A DNA stretch of 64,000 nt from Panorpa germanica (GCA_963678705.1 OY783206.1:13961807-14025806); one strand, 5' to 3'; numbered from the stretch's first letter, positions 10,777 through 21,577 are shown. Made by a program: numbers and translations. Notes: generated by a model from the letters alone, not told the origin.

Positions 10777-12236
10777 GCCGTTAACAGTAAAGACACAACC
10801 ACACCAGGAACTCGTAGGCCGTAGACATGGATAACATCGTATTTTATTTATGTTGTACTTATTATTTTATTTAAGGAAAGGTGTAACACTGCTACGTTTC
10901 AACGTAGACCCATGGCTACGGCTACCGGGGGGACTGCAACGATCTATACTCTACACCAGGTAGTAAAAAGAAAACAGTTGTAAAAAAATAAACACGAAAA
11001 ATAAAAGTATTTTCTCTTGTTTTAAATTAGAAATGATATTAAAAGAAAAACGCCTAATTACACTGTTAAATAATACAACGGTTAAATAAGTTCGGATGTT
11101 GTTGGATTAATCTCTGTTGTTTCACTATTTATTTATTTACAATGTTCTAACGGGGTAGTGTAGCATGGCGCGGTGCGTGGAGGCAACCACCCACTACCCC
11201 ACCTACTGGGGGTGTTGTAATTTATGTTCTAGTTAGAGTTAAGCCTGATGTCGATGTTTTTTTTGTTTTTGTTATCCGGTGCTATTAGCATATAAATAGA
11301 TAATCAACTACTGATTTTAAAACATTAATTAGAGTTTTGTTTCATTAAGTTTACAATGTAAAATTAAAGTGATTTTAAACAACTACGATCAAATATTTAT
11401 TGGAATTGAATATTCATGTTGTGGTGCTCTCACACTGGAATCCCGCATGACTATGTCGATTCTTTTCTAAACTTCTAAATGCAAAAAGGATCGGATAATA
11501 CCTGTGCTATTTTTGATTGTACACGAATGTAACCAACGATCTTACAGTGGAAGCGACGAAGCCGTGCAAATTAGTACATTTATTTCAACCTTTCGAATCA
11601 ATCCTCAATACTCTCAATATAGTGGGAATTTTTATGCAACGACATTGGTGTATTAATAAGTACAAAAGTAAAAGCTTGCTCTCATGATAAAATACGCTAA
11701 AACGAAACAATTGTAAAACACCATACTGAAGACAAAAACGTCAGAAGTTTAAGTCTGCGTGGTGCTAGTTAGTATTAGATTTGTAACAACAACCACCTGT
11801 AAATAACAAAAGTGTCCGAGAAGTATGCTCGTACTGCATATTGTAAGAGCTTCAACCTTACAGCCAAGTCAGGAGTTAACCAAGGCCCCTCACAGTAACA
11901 CCGAGAACCGTAAAATGTAGATGCATTAGTAAACTTTGTCATGAGAGGATGTTTCTTCTTTAATCCGTTTTTCAATACATCCAAGTTTCCATTTCTCTAT
12001 TTCAAGTCTTGAAGAAGTCTCTGTTTCAGACGTCCGTATTCATAATATGGTCATACGTACGTAGATCAAAGTATCGCGTCACGTTCTGCATAAGAATTTG
12101 ATAAAATTGAAATATGATCTTAATATAATCTAATTACAAAATTTAAATGTTTTGACCAGCTGCAAAGTGTCATATTAAGAGTAATTATTAAAGAACGCAT
12201 ATTTAAAATGCGTCGCTAGCATTACCAATTAATGTT
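10777..12236. other. Unassigned sequence with one hairpin
   Basis: The sequence GGGGTAGTG at 11152-11160 is complementary to CACTACCCC at 11192-11200, around a GC-rich 31-nt loop. The surroundings are AT-rich. A 69-codon minus-strand frame at 11775-11984 has no recognisable motif. Nothing else is supported. Confidence 0.4.
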
Positions 12237-12449
12237 CTACGAGGAATAGTTAATGCGTGGTATATCCGCAATGATGACATACATAGAGACCTGAAGATTA
12301 GCACAGTCGGAGAAGAAATCAAAACTATAGCAGCAAAGCACGAATTGAGACTTCGAAACCACGAAAACATCGTCGTGACGCAAATGTTGCTTGATAGTAA
12401 TGATGTTCGAAGACTTCGCAGGACTAAACCCTCGGACCTAGTAATCTAA
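12237..12449 (+). pseudogene. Jockey-type LINE ORF2 C-terminal fragment
   Basis: A single open frame of 70 codons ends at TAA 12447-12449. It contains GIVNAWYIRNDDIHRDLKI, then STVGEEIKTIAAKHELRL, then SNDVRRLRRTKPSDLVI. This matches the C-terminal tail of jockey-clade reverse transcriptase polyproteins, where NAPWY-x-N-xx-IHRDLxIPTVxEEI is followed by a basic RRLxRxxPxDL end. The P of NAPWY is missing. Only the 3' end survives, as expected for a 5'-truncated LINE, and the upstream frame is not readable. No poly(A) tail is obvious within the next 100 bp. Confidence 0.8.
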
Positions 12450-12820
12450 TTATGTAGAATTGTTTATTGGTGCAATCTTTACCACACCGTGTAATTATTG
12501 AAATGTAAGCTACTAGATAAGTGTATCTATACTTAGTTGTGGTATTATTGAAAATTAAAAAAATTAAAAAATATCTCGAAAAGTTAAAACAAGCAAATTT
12601 TTGTTTGATATGGTTAGTAAAAAGAAATAGTTCTCAGTTGATGTTTTTAAAACAGTTTATGCGCTGTGTATTTTCTATACGCTGCTCGTTTGTTTGTGCC
12701 ACCTTAAATTAATTATTGAACACTCATTGCCGATTTGTTCTGTTGTTTAAGCGCATTTGCGTATATTTTACGTGCGCCGTTTGCACCACTCGCAATGGAC
12801 GGGAAAACAGCTGATATGTA
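12450..12820. other. AT-rich non-coding sequence
   Basis: Follows the LINE fragment. The 63-codon frame at 12521-12712 is lysine-rich translation of A-rich DNA and is not supported as a gene. Confidence 0.4.
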
Positions 12821-12940
12821 TTGGGTATAGTTTCCGAAAAAAATAAAGTACTCTGTCATTGAGTGTTTTTAACTTTTTGTATTTAATACCGGACTATACT
12901 TTGGCTCCTATTACCGCTTGTGAAATACCTTAAAGAAACA
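12821..12940. repeat. Dispersed short repeat with GTATAGTCCG-like ends
   Basis: GGTATAGTTTCCGAAAAAAA near 12824 and its approximate complement GGACTATACT near 12891 bracket about 75 bp. The whole block aligns with 44957-45075, where the same ends bracket a matching core (AATAAA, then TCTGYCATTRAGTRTTTT). Similarity continues rightward through ACCTTAAA. It may be a tiny MITE or the core of a larger one. Confidence 0.6.
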
Positions 12941-14155
12941 CAAATTAACATACGTGGTAGGTGTGTACTTAAAGATTTATAACGTTACCTAGTTACTCGT
13001 ACCATGTTAAGCTGTTTTAGTTGTGAAATATAACCCCATAAAGATTTCCCCCTTCCCCTCCACCCATTTATCCTTATTAGTGAACTCCATGTGTTTTCTA
13101 CTTGAGAGAACTTTCAAGTATCATATAAATTAAATATATATTTGTTGAAATGTAATTGAAACTGTAAATTGAATATTTTTAATAGACCCTTCCTAGTTCT
13201 TATGTTCGCCATCTACCGGTGCCCTTTTAAGTGAAATACACGTGTTTAAGTACAGTCCACAAATATAAAATATTCATCATTTGAAACCCCTAAAGTATTT
13301 CATTTTACGGACAGTTTGCTTGCCACGATAATTGGATTGCCCCTTCGAAATACAGAGCAGCTAGCCTTCCGTACACGGTGCATAGGTATCCAACGTAGCG
13401 TGTAGTCCCTCGTAGACCTACCCGTAGATCCGTAGACCTGTAGACAACGTAGACGCTGTATGGCGAACACTGTAGACACCCGCCAGCCTCAAGCTGTGAT
13501 AGAAATAATCTTGCTTGAATGAAGAGGTCGAATTCTCTATTTATACGCTCAAAACTTTATAGTATACTTCTTCCTTGGAGATAAATTGTCTTAACATACT
13601 TTCAAAAAGTATGCGAGATGTATGTACCTGCATTACTCTTTGTTATTTTATTTACACGAAGGAATCCATGAAAACTACGAAAGAAAATGGCATTGTTTCG
13701 CTTATATTTAGAAAAGTATTGCAGATAATCGAATGATTAACATTTTATTGGGCGTTACAGCGTGTTTACGTCAGTTTATTAATGATGGCGTCCAGTGGCG
13801 TGGGGAATGTGGAAACATTTTTATTTTACATTGTATTTCAAACATATTTTATTTCTGTCTAGAGTTTAATCTTTCGCTAATAAAACAACAACCGTCTCAT
13901 GCATTTAATGATTCTAAATATTGAGATATGACTGTCTTAAGTCTTTATCGTAGAAAGAAAGAGACAACAATATATCGCTTGCTGCGTACAATAGTGATAT
14001 AACTGAAAAACTGTTAACTTTGATTTTTTAAGAAAATTGTTTTCTAAATTGACTAATTTCATTTTTGTATAGTACCCACGTTAAAAGTAGTATCCAATTT
14101 GTTTTACTGAGTATCACAAAATTCATTTTAAACTATCATAAATACTATAGAGACT
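12941..14155. other. Unassigned sequence with a GTAGAC-rich patch
   Basis: Between 13395 and 13485 the words CGTAGAC, GTAGACC and CGTAGAT occur about seven times at irregular spacing, echoing the 10732-10776 repeat. The rest shows no gene. The 63-codon frame at 13733-13924 is unsupported. Confidence 0.4.
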
Positions 14156-14195
14156 AATGTATAATCACCGCCAAACTCTCGTAATTAGAACTGTA
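14156..14195. repeat. Solo terminus of the 194-bp MITE family
   Basis: GTATAATCACCGCCAAACTC followed by TCGTAATT matches the right terminal repeat of the MITE at 5008-5201 with a few changes. The opposite end was not found, so this is a truncated copy. Confidence 0.5.
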
Positions 14196-14324
14196 AGACC
14201 AATTATATATCATTATATCTATCTAAATATCAAAACTATCAAATCTATCGCCTAGTGAATTTCTCGAAAAGTCATTTCTTGTAATTTAAATACATTCAAC
14301 AATTTTATTTTATGACAGACTTAG

Positions 14325-14745
14325 GTCTCATTCCCACTCACTATTTTGATATTTAATTTACGTTCTTATTTAATATTTTTTAATCTAGGTTTCAGGTTTT
14401 CAGAAGAGGCATTTCTTGCCACATTCGTGTTTTAATTTAGTTAGTGCGCATGCGTCGTTAGTAATATAAATTTTGGGCAGTTGGAAAAAATTGAATGTGG
14501 AATAATTATAATTGCTGTTTTTAATAACAATTAATAATAGAAATTATTTTAATTTGTTTATTTTTGACAGTGATATTGAACTACTTTTAAAAGTAAATCC
14601 TACTGCATTTTTAATTTAGAAAATTTAAATTAAATTCTAAATTTAAAATGGTGCATGGAATGACTACGCACATTCTCATATGCTATACAATTTAACTTAA
14701 ATACAAAATTAAACACAAAATTAAAACAGTGAGTGGGAATGATAC
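14325..14745 (+). mobile_element. CCCACTCACT-family MITE copy 2
   Basis: A 421-bp copy in the same orientation as 2426-2939. Ends are CTCATTCCCACTCACTATTT and, inverted, GTATCATTCCCACTCACTGT. Flanks are TTAG and TTCG, consistent with a decayed TTAA duplication. It is about 90 bp shorter than copy 1 because of an internal deletion in the middle. Confidence 0.82.
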
Positions 14746-15653
14746 TTCGAATGATCGCAAGTATGCTCCTTCATATATTTTAATGGACCCACCGAATGGA
14801 ATATCTTCAGACAGTTATGTCTTCTGAAATGCATCAACCAATATAACTTTTAATATTTAATTCTTTAAAAATCGATTTGTGAAATACAGAATCCCTATTT
14901 GGTTGAACTTGATGCGTTGACCACTGGTTAAAATCCTTACCCGATGCTTATATCGTAAACGATCATCTCCGACTCCGACTCCGACCTATCATGTACACCG
15001 TCGGATTCAGAGAATTCACAACACCGTGGTGTGTATTCATGTTATATGTGTTGCCTCACCAATACTTAACAGGGGTAGAATAATCATACGGATATTTTAA
15101 TATTTTACTAGGTTTCTTTACACCCAGAGGAATATGTGTTCAACCGTTCACACTATATACACATATACATACAAACAACTCTGTAATGGTGTTTTTCCTA
15201 CTTAGTTTTTCATTTTTCTACCATTTCATGAGCACTTTTAAACTTAGTAATATGTATATTTTTTTACAATGAAAACAATTAAAATTACATAAAAAAATTT
15301 ATTACGAAGCTAGCGGAATAAAAGATTTGTGATGGATGGTAAAAATAAATTACATGATGTTGGAAAATATAGGGGAAAGTTTTTATGTTTTTTCAATGTG
15401 CGCTAAGAAAGTGAACGTAAATCAATGTAATATATTTTTGATTTTCTTTTTAAGTGATACATGAGCTGAGGCTGAGGCTGGGACCGAGACCGAGGCTCGC
15501 ATAGTTCGTACATCACATCAATGCTTTATTAAATATTTTTCTTTGAGAGATATTACTTAGAAAATATCGTATAAAATATTGGAATTTAACGTAGGTAGAT
15601 AATAACTTTGAGTTGACATTTTGTTCTGCTTCTTCAATATGTATTTATTATAT
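14746..15653. other. Unassigned sequence
   Basis: Two short simple-sequence patches are visible: CTCCGACTCCGACTCCGAC near 14967 and GCTGAGGCTGAGGCTGGG near 15464. Otherwise AT-rich with nothing recognisable. Confidence 0.4.
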
Positions 15654-16007
15654 ATGTAAACATTTTGGAGTCACTTTGACGTCATATTGAAGATGCGTAT
15701 GATATTTTTGTCAAGAAACAATTTAATTTGATTTCACCCGTTAAGAGATTTGAATTAGAAATAGTAAAATCACTTCACCCGGCCTCACTACCGCACCAGT
15801 TGAATGAAGTTGTAGATTAACCAATAAAGTGAAACAGTGACATATATCTTGTTTCATTTTTTATGATATTCTGGAAAAATGAAAATAAATATTTTCAAAT
15901 GTAAAAGAGACAACAACTATATCTTTATTTAAATGTATGATGTTGGACAGAGAAAGAATATTCTTATGAAAAGATTCGGATAATTTTTTTTTCATAAGTG
16001 ACATCTA

Positions 16008-16414
16008 CCACATGGGCTGAAAAGTCCCGGGCCTAACACATAGATGGCGCTAGTTTTATTGCAGTCACTTTTTTTTTAGTTAATACTAACCTTCAAAAGA
16101 CAGCTGTTAAAATTTCATGATATTCTATTCAGTAGTTTGTTAGTTATTGTGCTAAGAGTGACGCTACTTTTGTTATTTTCAAAACAATGGATCAAAAACA
16201 ATTTCGTGTTTTAATTTTACACTGCTTCTTGATGGGAAAAAATACCGTTCAAGCGAAGCAATGGCTTGAAAAGTGTTATGAGGACTCCGCTCCATCAGAA
16301 ACAACAATAAAACGTTGGTTTGCTGACGTCAAACGTGGTCGTAGAGACACCGATGATGCAGAACGCAGTGGACGTGTTTTCTTTGTTAGGCCCGGGACTT
16401 TTCGGCCCATGTGT
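16008..16414 (+). mobile_element. Mariner deletion derivative (407 bp)
   Basis: The terminal inverted repeats are about 27 bp. The left has CACATGGGCTGAAAAGTCCC then GGGCCTAAC; the right, inverted, has CACATGGGCCGAAAAGTCCC then GGGCCTAAC. Each end abuts TA (16006-16007 and 16415-16416), the expected mariner target duplication. The internal 5' part of a mariner is kept through the transposase N-terminus. The catalytic two-thirds is gone and the frame runs into the right terminal repeat. A 3' end of the same family lies at 17021-17182. Confidence 0.92.
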
Positions 16415-16432
16415 TATTTGAAATTTGAATGA
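16187..16432 (+). pseudogene. Mariner transposase N-terminal domain, truncated by internal deletion
   Basis: An ATG-initiated frame of 81 codons. Residues 1 to about 65 read MDQKQFRVLILHCFLMGKNT, then VQAKQWLEKCYEDSAPSETT, then IKRWFADVKRGRRDTDDAER and SGRV. This is the paired helix-turn-helix DNA-binding region and the start of the linker (xDDAERSGRP) of irritans-like mariner transposases. The family protein is about 340-350 residues with a DD34D catalytic domain, and none of that domain is present. The last 16 codons are translated from the right terminal repeat and flank. The preserved part has no stop, so it is either young or by chance intact. Any product could only bind DNA, not cut it (inference). 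Confidence 0.88.
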
Positions 16433-16496
16433 AAATGAAATGATTTCTTGACTACAATTTCATCTTGCATGCTATTTCACCAAAATGTTTAATGGA

Positions 16497-17020
16497 ATAG
16501 CATGAGAATATGATTTCCATTTACTAATGTTAAGAGTGGTTGCACAGGGTAAATACAAGACAGTAATCAAGTCTTTAGTGTGCGACCGCACTAAGAGACT
16601 TAGGTTACCGACTTAGTATTAGTGCCTGCATAAAGCGCTTTTTATTTATTGTATGATATATGGCAAAGAAGGAAAGCGAAAGCTTTCACACTACCGCTGC
16701 CAGTTTACAGAAACAACAACAGATCAGGGGCCAAATTCATGACATTCGGTCTCTAATAATTTGACGAAAAAATCTTCTTTTTTTGAATTCCATATGATTT
16801 TTTGAAGAAGAAATTTCTATCACATTATTAGCAAGGTAATCTGCGGTCGAGGTGCTCTTTGAAACAATCTCACTGCAAATGCCGACGATAACACATTTGT
16901 ACGATTAAACATACATAAATATCCAATGATAATGATCTGTCATTATAGCAGGAGGTTGTCTATGATATGATTCAATATCGAAAACAGGCTAACCTTTTAT
17001 TAAAGAAGAATAACAATGTA
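16497..17020. other. Unassigned sequence between two mariner pieces
   Basis: About 520 bp of AT-rich sequence without coding motifs. It separates the mariner derivative from the mariner 3' end at 17021. I could not relate it to a mariner interior. Confidence 0.4.
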
Positions 17021-17182
17021 GCACATGGGCTGAAATCTCCCGGGCCTAACAAAGAAAACACAGTTTTTTTGGTTCAAAATTAGCTTTATTCATCAACGTA
17101 ATCTCCATCAAGAGCAACGCAATCATTCCAGCGCCGCTCTAACATTTCAATACCACTTTTGTAGAACGATTTATCTTTTGCA
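17021..17182 (-). pseudogene. Mariner 3' end with transposase C-terminus
   Basis: Starting at a TA (17019-17020), the terminus GCACATGGGCTGAAATCTCC leads into GGGCCTAAC, matching the ends of the 16008-16414 element. Minus-strand translation gives AKDKSFYKSGIEMLERRWND, then CVALDGDYVDE and a stop. That is the conserved mariner C-terminus (SGIExLExRWxxCxxLxGDYVE). The similarity stops near 17182, so only about 31 codons plus the 3' terminus remain. It is in the opposite orientation to 16008-16414. Confidence 0.88.
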
Positions 17183-17503
17183 ATGTTATAAGTTGCAATG
17201 CAATAATAATAAATGCAAGTTGATTTGTTGTTCCCTTGTGTTATTCGCAAATATTACAACAATTTCGATTTCAATATTTAATTAAGTATACAATTAGAAG
17301 TGTTACTATTTAAATTATAATTTTTTTATGCTTACCGCCAGACTGTTATAACTTCGGGTTTGATCTTTGAACCAGCACTATTTTCTGAGTTTGGTTGTTA
17401 TCAACATTAATTTAATTACGTGCTCATAGGAATAAAGCTTATAAAGTAGCACACAATAAATACTGCCAACATTGTAGAAATTCGTCAGGAATAGGACTTA
17501 TAG
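17183..17503. other. Unassigned AT-rich sequence
   Basis: Contains a copy of the small dispersed motif TTTTCTGAGTTTGGTTGTTA at about 17383, also seen near 3298. Nothing else is recognised. Confidence 0.4.
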
Positions 17504-18192
17504 GAATGGGCTTGTGTCCTCATTTTTTAGTGGTCAATTTTTCAGTTGTTAATTGACATTGATGTTAATAAATGTGTATTGGCGTGTCTATTTCTTTAAA
17601 TATCTAAATATTGACGGAGATATAGCAATTAAAAATTTGAATTGTAGTTTTAGCGCTAGAGAGGGTCGGCCATTTGTATGACATGAAATGCATTGTATAC
17701 ATCAGTTATTTGTTGATTAGCTCAGTGCTGTGGTAATGTTTTGTAGCTGTTGGTAGTCGAAATAATCAAATCAAGTCAAAGAATAATAAGTTTTGTTACG
17801 GCAGACATAATATTGAAATTTGATTGTTCCTTGAAATAGCTGTAAATAATATTTGATATTTTGATATATAAATACATATAGCAGAGATTTATGAGGTGTA
17901 AGGTTGGTAACCTGTAAACTTGTCAGAGTTCTGTCAAGAATATATCTCTTTTACGCTCTGTTGTAAAAAGAGATAGCAAATAGCGGTTGAGAGGTCACAT
18001 GCAGTTGGAATGTTGTACAACGTTGACTTCCTTTAATAATTAAAGACACAAAATTACTTTTTTAATTGTTAATATCTCCTGAAATATAAGGAGTTATTAT
18101 AAAATAATTGGACATTTGAGGTTCTAGTAACCCACTTTATCAATATAACACAGTTTTATAGAAATTAAGAGATAGGACACAAGCTCATTATA
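17504..18192 (+). mobile_element. GGGCTTGTGTCC-family MITE copy 1
   Basis: About 690 bp bracketed by AATGGGCTTGTGTCCTCATT and, inverted, AATGAGCTTGTGTCCTATCT. It has internal inverted similarity too: the right quarter holds a TAATTATTAAAG-like block. The full-length relative at 24044-24675 is in reverse orientation. Partial copies are at 19940-20057, 22625-22757 and 50113-50623. No coding frame. The target duplication is unclear. Confidence 0.75.
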
Positions 18193-18832
18193 TAAAGAAA
18201 TTAAAAAGTATTTTACTATCTTACTATCCCTTCTAAATTTATTTACAGCAATATTCAGTTTCCATTATTTTATTAACACAAGTCAGTACCAATTTGTTTA
18301 CAGTACCTTCCTCTTCATAAAATGTGTGACTTGTGTACCCATCACCTGTTGGATACGCGGTGCTTGACTATCAGTAGCTATAACGAAATATCCATTTTAC
18401 AGTTAACAGCCATATAATGAAATATTTCCATCTGTTCTTCTTCTTCCTCTACGAATTATTTCACATGTAGTGGGTGTTCACATGCCGAGATGATCGGCTC
18501 TACAAGTGAAACATAAAAAGTTATACCAGCTGTTATTGTGCGGAACAGATACAAGAGTAATATGATTGGATTTACAAATTGAAATTTATGATCTTTCTTC
18601 TTCACTTATATCAAGAAATAATACTACATCAAAAATATATTTTTCATTTTAAGGAGTACACTTAGCTGAAAATGTCACGCCACCTTAAGGAAAGATGGTG
18701 GGGGAAATTTACGTACAGGGAAAATCGTTAATCTTTTCGTAATTGCAACCTACGTATTATTTATATAATATGTGAACTCATTTTTAAATTAAATTTTTGC
18801 TTTTTAGTGGGAAACAATATCGATACTGAATA
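18193..18832. other. Unassigned sequence
   Basis: No recognisable gene, RNA or terminus in about 640 bp. Confidence 0.4.
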
Positions 18833-19063
18833 ACACTTGTCAAGCCAAACCTTTACTTGAAAGGTCTTTCTTTCCAACACAAAATGAAAATTACAAAAGT
18901 AGTGTCACTAAATCCACTGTAACTCGTAAACCAATAGTCAGAATATCATGAAATTTTAACACTTATCGTTTAAACTATTTAGTAACGAGTTGGTACTATT
19001 AAAACATAATGTGGATTTGTCAATATGTATCATCCATATGTTATCCTACACACTTATTGAGTG
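18833..19063 (-). mobile_element. Mariner-derived fragment next to a TA tract
   Basis: The outer terminus at right reads CCTACACACTTATTGAGTGA, as in 54719-55040. Inward (leftward) it shares the AAATTACAAAAGTAGTGTCA block with the copy at 45209-45536. The other end stops at a relic of the transposase N-terminal region (CTTGTCAAGCC at 18837). The terminus abuts the TA microsatellite that starts at 19067, as a TA-targeting element would. Confidence 0.65.
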
Positions 19064-19064
19064 A

Positions 19065-19066
<2 letters not shown>

Positions 19067-19141
<75 letters not shown>
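19067..19141. repeat. (TA)n microsatellite
   Basis: About 75 bp of uninterrupted TA. The frame across it gives only Tyr-Ile repeats and is not a gene. Confidence 0.97.
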
Positions 19142-19143
<2 letters not shown>

Positions 19144-19144
19144 A

Positions 19145-19357
19145 GTCATAAAAATAAATCGATTTCTTTAGTTGGCACTAAGCTCATATGTCGGTAAAAC
19201 AGTGACTGTTCAGTGCAAACATATACTCATGAACGCCATAGATATCGCTGTGGGTATAGCGGCAAACACAGTTGATATTGCGAGTCGATAGAACTCACGT
19301 TTTTAGTTAGTTAATTAGTTAAGTGCATATTGTGAGGTTATATTAAACTAGAGACAT
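19145..19357 (+). repeat. 200-bp dispersed unit, copy 1
   Basis: Shares GTCGGTAAAACAGTGAC, CATATACTCATGAACGC, AGTTAGTTAATTAGTTAAGT and ATTGTGAGGTTATA with 51935-52143 in the same orientation. Here it lies upstream of a TA tract and a Helitron. At the second site the same unit lies downstream of a Helitron and TA tract. It has no recognised termini. Confidence 0.75.
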
Positions 19358-19360
19358 TAT

Positions 19361-19414
<54 letters not shown>
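19358..19414. repeat. (TA)n microsatellite with CAT interruptions
   Basis: TA-repeat tract of about 55 bp ending exactly at the Helitron 5' end. Confidence 0.95.
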
Positions 19415-19415
<1 letters not shown>

Positions 19416-19738
19416 CTTAATATATATAAATTACGTGTCACTGTGTTGTCCGCGATGGACTCCTAAACTACTTAACCGATTTTAATCAAATTTGTACACC
19501 GTGTGCACACTTGAAAGATAGGATACCTTACATCTCAATTTATTTATCTTATTGCTAATTATTTGTCTATTAATTATCTGTATATGACATATGACATCGG
19601 GCGACGATGATGGCGACATCTGTTGACTAGATTGAGTAAATATTCTGTTGAGTAAATCGAAATCTGTTGACTAGATTGAGTAAATATTCAATAGATGGCG
19701 CTACGTTAGGCACAGCAACGCGTGGCCGGGACAGCTAG
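19415..19738 (+). mobile_element. Non-autonomous Helitron, 324 bp
   Basis: Starts TCTTAATATATATAAATTAC and ends GGCCGGGACAGCTAG. It is inserted between A and T with no target duplication, fitting the Helitron rules (5' TC, 3' CTAG, A|T target). A stem is possible just inside the 3' end (GGCAC against GTGGCC, with one bulged base). A near-identical copy is at 51584-51916, and a 5' fragment in reverse at 34370-34424. Non-coding. TA tracts flank both sides. Confidence 0.88.
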
Positions 19739-19739
19739 T

Positions 19740-19763
19740 GTATATATATATATATATATATAT
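19740..19763. repeat. (TA)n microsatellite
   Basis: About 24 bp of TA directly after the Helitron 3' end, apparently the continuation of the tract at 19358-19414. Confidence 0.9.
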
Positions 19764-19939
19764 TTTATTAATATATTTTATTTTTTTAATTATATTTTAT
19801 TAAACTTTATGGATTCTACGACCCTGCTCTAAGTAGCTTTGCATCTCTATGCAAGAGAAGAGGAATCGGAATCGGAACAAATATACTTAATTTTTGGTTC
19901 CCAAGTTTTCCTTCATTAATTGATTAAAGAATCAAAAAT

Positions 19940-20057
19940 GACTATTTTAATTGATAATTATAATCCTATCCTATTGATTATTTGAGGTCCTGATATCATA
20001 TTATCAATATATAATACTCTTTTATAGAAATTAAGCCATGGTTCATAACTCCATTAA
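19940..20057 (-). repeat. GGGCTTGTGTCC-family partial copy
   Basis: The minus strand reads AATGGAGTTATGAACCATGG, then CTTAATTTCTATAAAAG and ATATTGATA. This matches the outer part of the family (compare 50113-50230 and 24044-24130). Only one end is present. Confidence 0.65.
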
Positions 20058-20977
20058 CATACAGTTACTATTTTCGTCATTTTCTAAAACCCCACTCAAA
20101 TATCTGGACTTGTTTTCCCGACTTTTCACAACTGCTTCAGGTGATTCGTTTAATTTATATGCGAGTTCTTCTTACTTTTACGGGCATAAAAGAATGATAT
20201 TATTTAAGAAAATGTTTTTCAGCATTTTCCTTACAGAGATAGATCCCTATTCGTGACTTACGCTAGCTGCAATGCCTCAAAAAGCAGTAACGCAGTTTAA
20301 TTTCACGGGATTTTGTTTTCCCGACATTTTTCCTTTTATTTTCCAGCTATATAACAGCGAAATATGTTATTATATAAAATAAATTAATTTTTTACAACAA
20401 CAAAAAAAGGCATTTTTTTCTGTTATTCATAACCTTTTATAGCTGTAATTTTTTTCTTTTTCTTTTTTTTTTGCAATTCTTGCTTTTTCTTTTTTTTTTA
20501 TTCTGGTTTTTAATTATATTTTATATGATTTCCATTATGAAAATAAATGTACAAAGTTTTTCCAAATGTTAATTAGAAAAATGTTTTTAAATTTTAAATA
20601 TAAATATTATTTTGTTGGAGCCAACACAGTTTAGAAAAGATGAGGACGGGTGGCGAGAGGAAGAAAATAAACAAACAAAATTATAAAATAAAATTTCGTG
20701 TACAATTAAAATAGATTAGGTAAATTAAAATTATACAATTTGTTTTTAGCTTTGCTTGCGCAATTTTTTTTGTGATTATTAGACCGCTATCATTGGGGGA
20801 TCATGTGGGCCCTAAAGCAGTCGATGTTGAAATATTTTGTTTCTAATAAATAAATGTAATTATTTAAATTGTGCACCCCATGTATGGGGTCCTAAACATT
20901 TTACACAAATATATTTTCAGCATTTATAATTTGACTATATTGAGAGTGAATCCGCGATAGTAGGTAGTATAACTTAA
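20058..20977. other. Unassigned sequence with T-rich runs
   Basis: Long T-rich runs occur at about 20400-20520. The 72-codon frame at 20038-20256 overlaps the partial MITE and has no recognisable motif. Near 20870 a small palindrome (CACCCCATGTATGGGGTC) is seen. Confidence 0.4.
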
Positions 20978-21577
20978 ACATGCGACATCCAACATTTGTT
21001 GTAAGAAGTTATACAACACGTCCTCATTAGTGCGACGTGCAACTTAATTCGTCGAAAGCTTTCATATATCGAACGAATTCCTTCAACCTGCTTCAGAAAA
21101 ATAATATTTACAATAAAAGGTAATAAAACTCAGTTATTTAACAAGGTCTCTGCTAACTCGTGATTACCCGTGGTTTTTTGTTCAGGTCTATTTCATTTGT
21201 CCATTTAAACACCATTTTCAATTATTTTTATTTATTTACTAAACACAATTAAAAAGAACTTCAACGCGCAATGAGATTGTACTGGAGACTGAATAAGTAG
21301 GTACTCGACCCTTTAGTTCGAGATCACATACAAAACAATTTCTTTAGATGTTCTGACTTAGGATTGAAACATTTTTGTTTCATAAAAATACTATCTAGAA
21401 ATTTAAAAAATAGCATAAGTAAGGGTTTTATTACTTTAACTTATTATGTTTATGTCGCACTAGTCTGTACGTTAAAAGTACAACACATTTAGTACACTCA
21501 TGTCTAAATAAGGAAACCTATGAATGAAAACATGTAAATGTTGGATGTCGCATTTTTATGCCGCACCAGTCCACAAC
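20978..21577 (+). mobile_element. GACATCCAACA-family MITE copy 1
   Basis: Ends carry ATGCGACATCCAACATTT and, inverted, ATGCGACATCCAACATTT, each followed outward by a GYACCAGT/GTRCAC-like extension. Subterminal text TTAAAAGTACAACACATTTAG is shared with copies at 21697-21830, 25031-25522 and 45553-46046. About 600 bp, no coding frame. Confidence 0.75.

Larger units (their letters stand above)
15654..16496. mobile_element. CCCAGTAAAC-family MITE copy 2, split by a mariner derivative
   Basis: The left end GTAAACATTTTGGAGTCACT at about 15656 and the right end TTTCACCAAAATGTTTAATG at about 16474 match the two different ends of the 6647-7021 element. Internal text GATGTTGGACAGAGAAAGAA also matches. 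The mariner derivative at 16008-16414 lies inside. Removing it leaves about 436 bp, close to the 375 bp of copy 1. Non-coding apart from the insert. Confidence 0.72.

Noticed and set aside
19009-19197. 62-codon frame with a long Tyr-Ile run
   Set aside because: It is only the translation of the (TA)n microsatellite. The same applies to the frame at 49335-49574.
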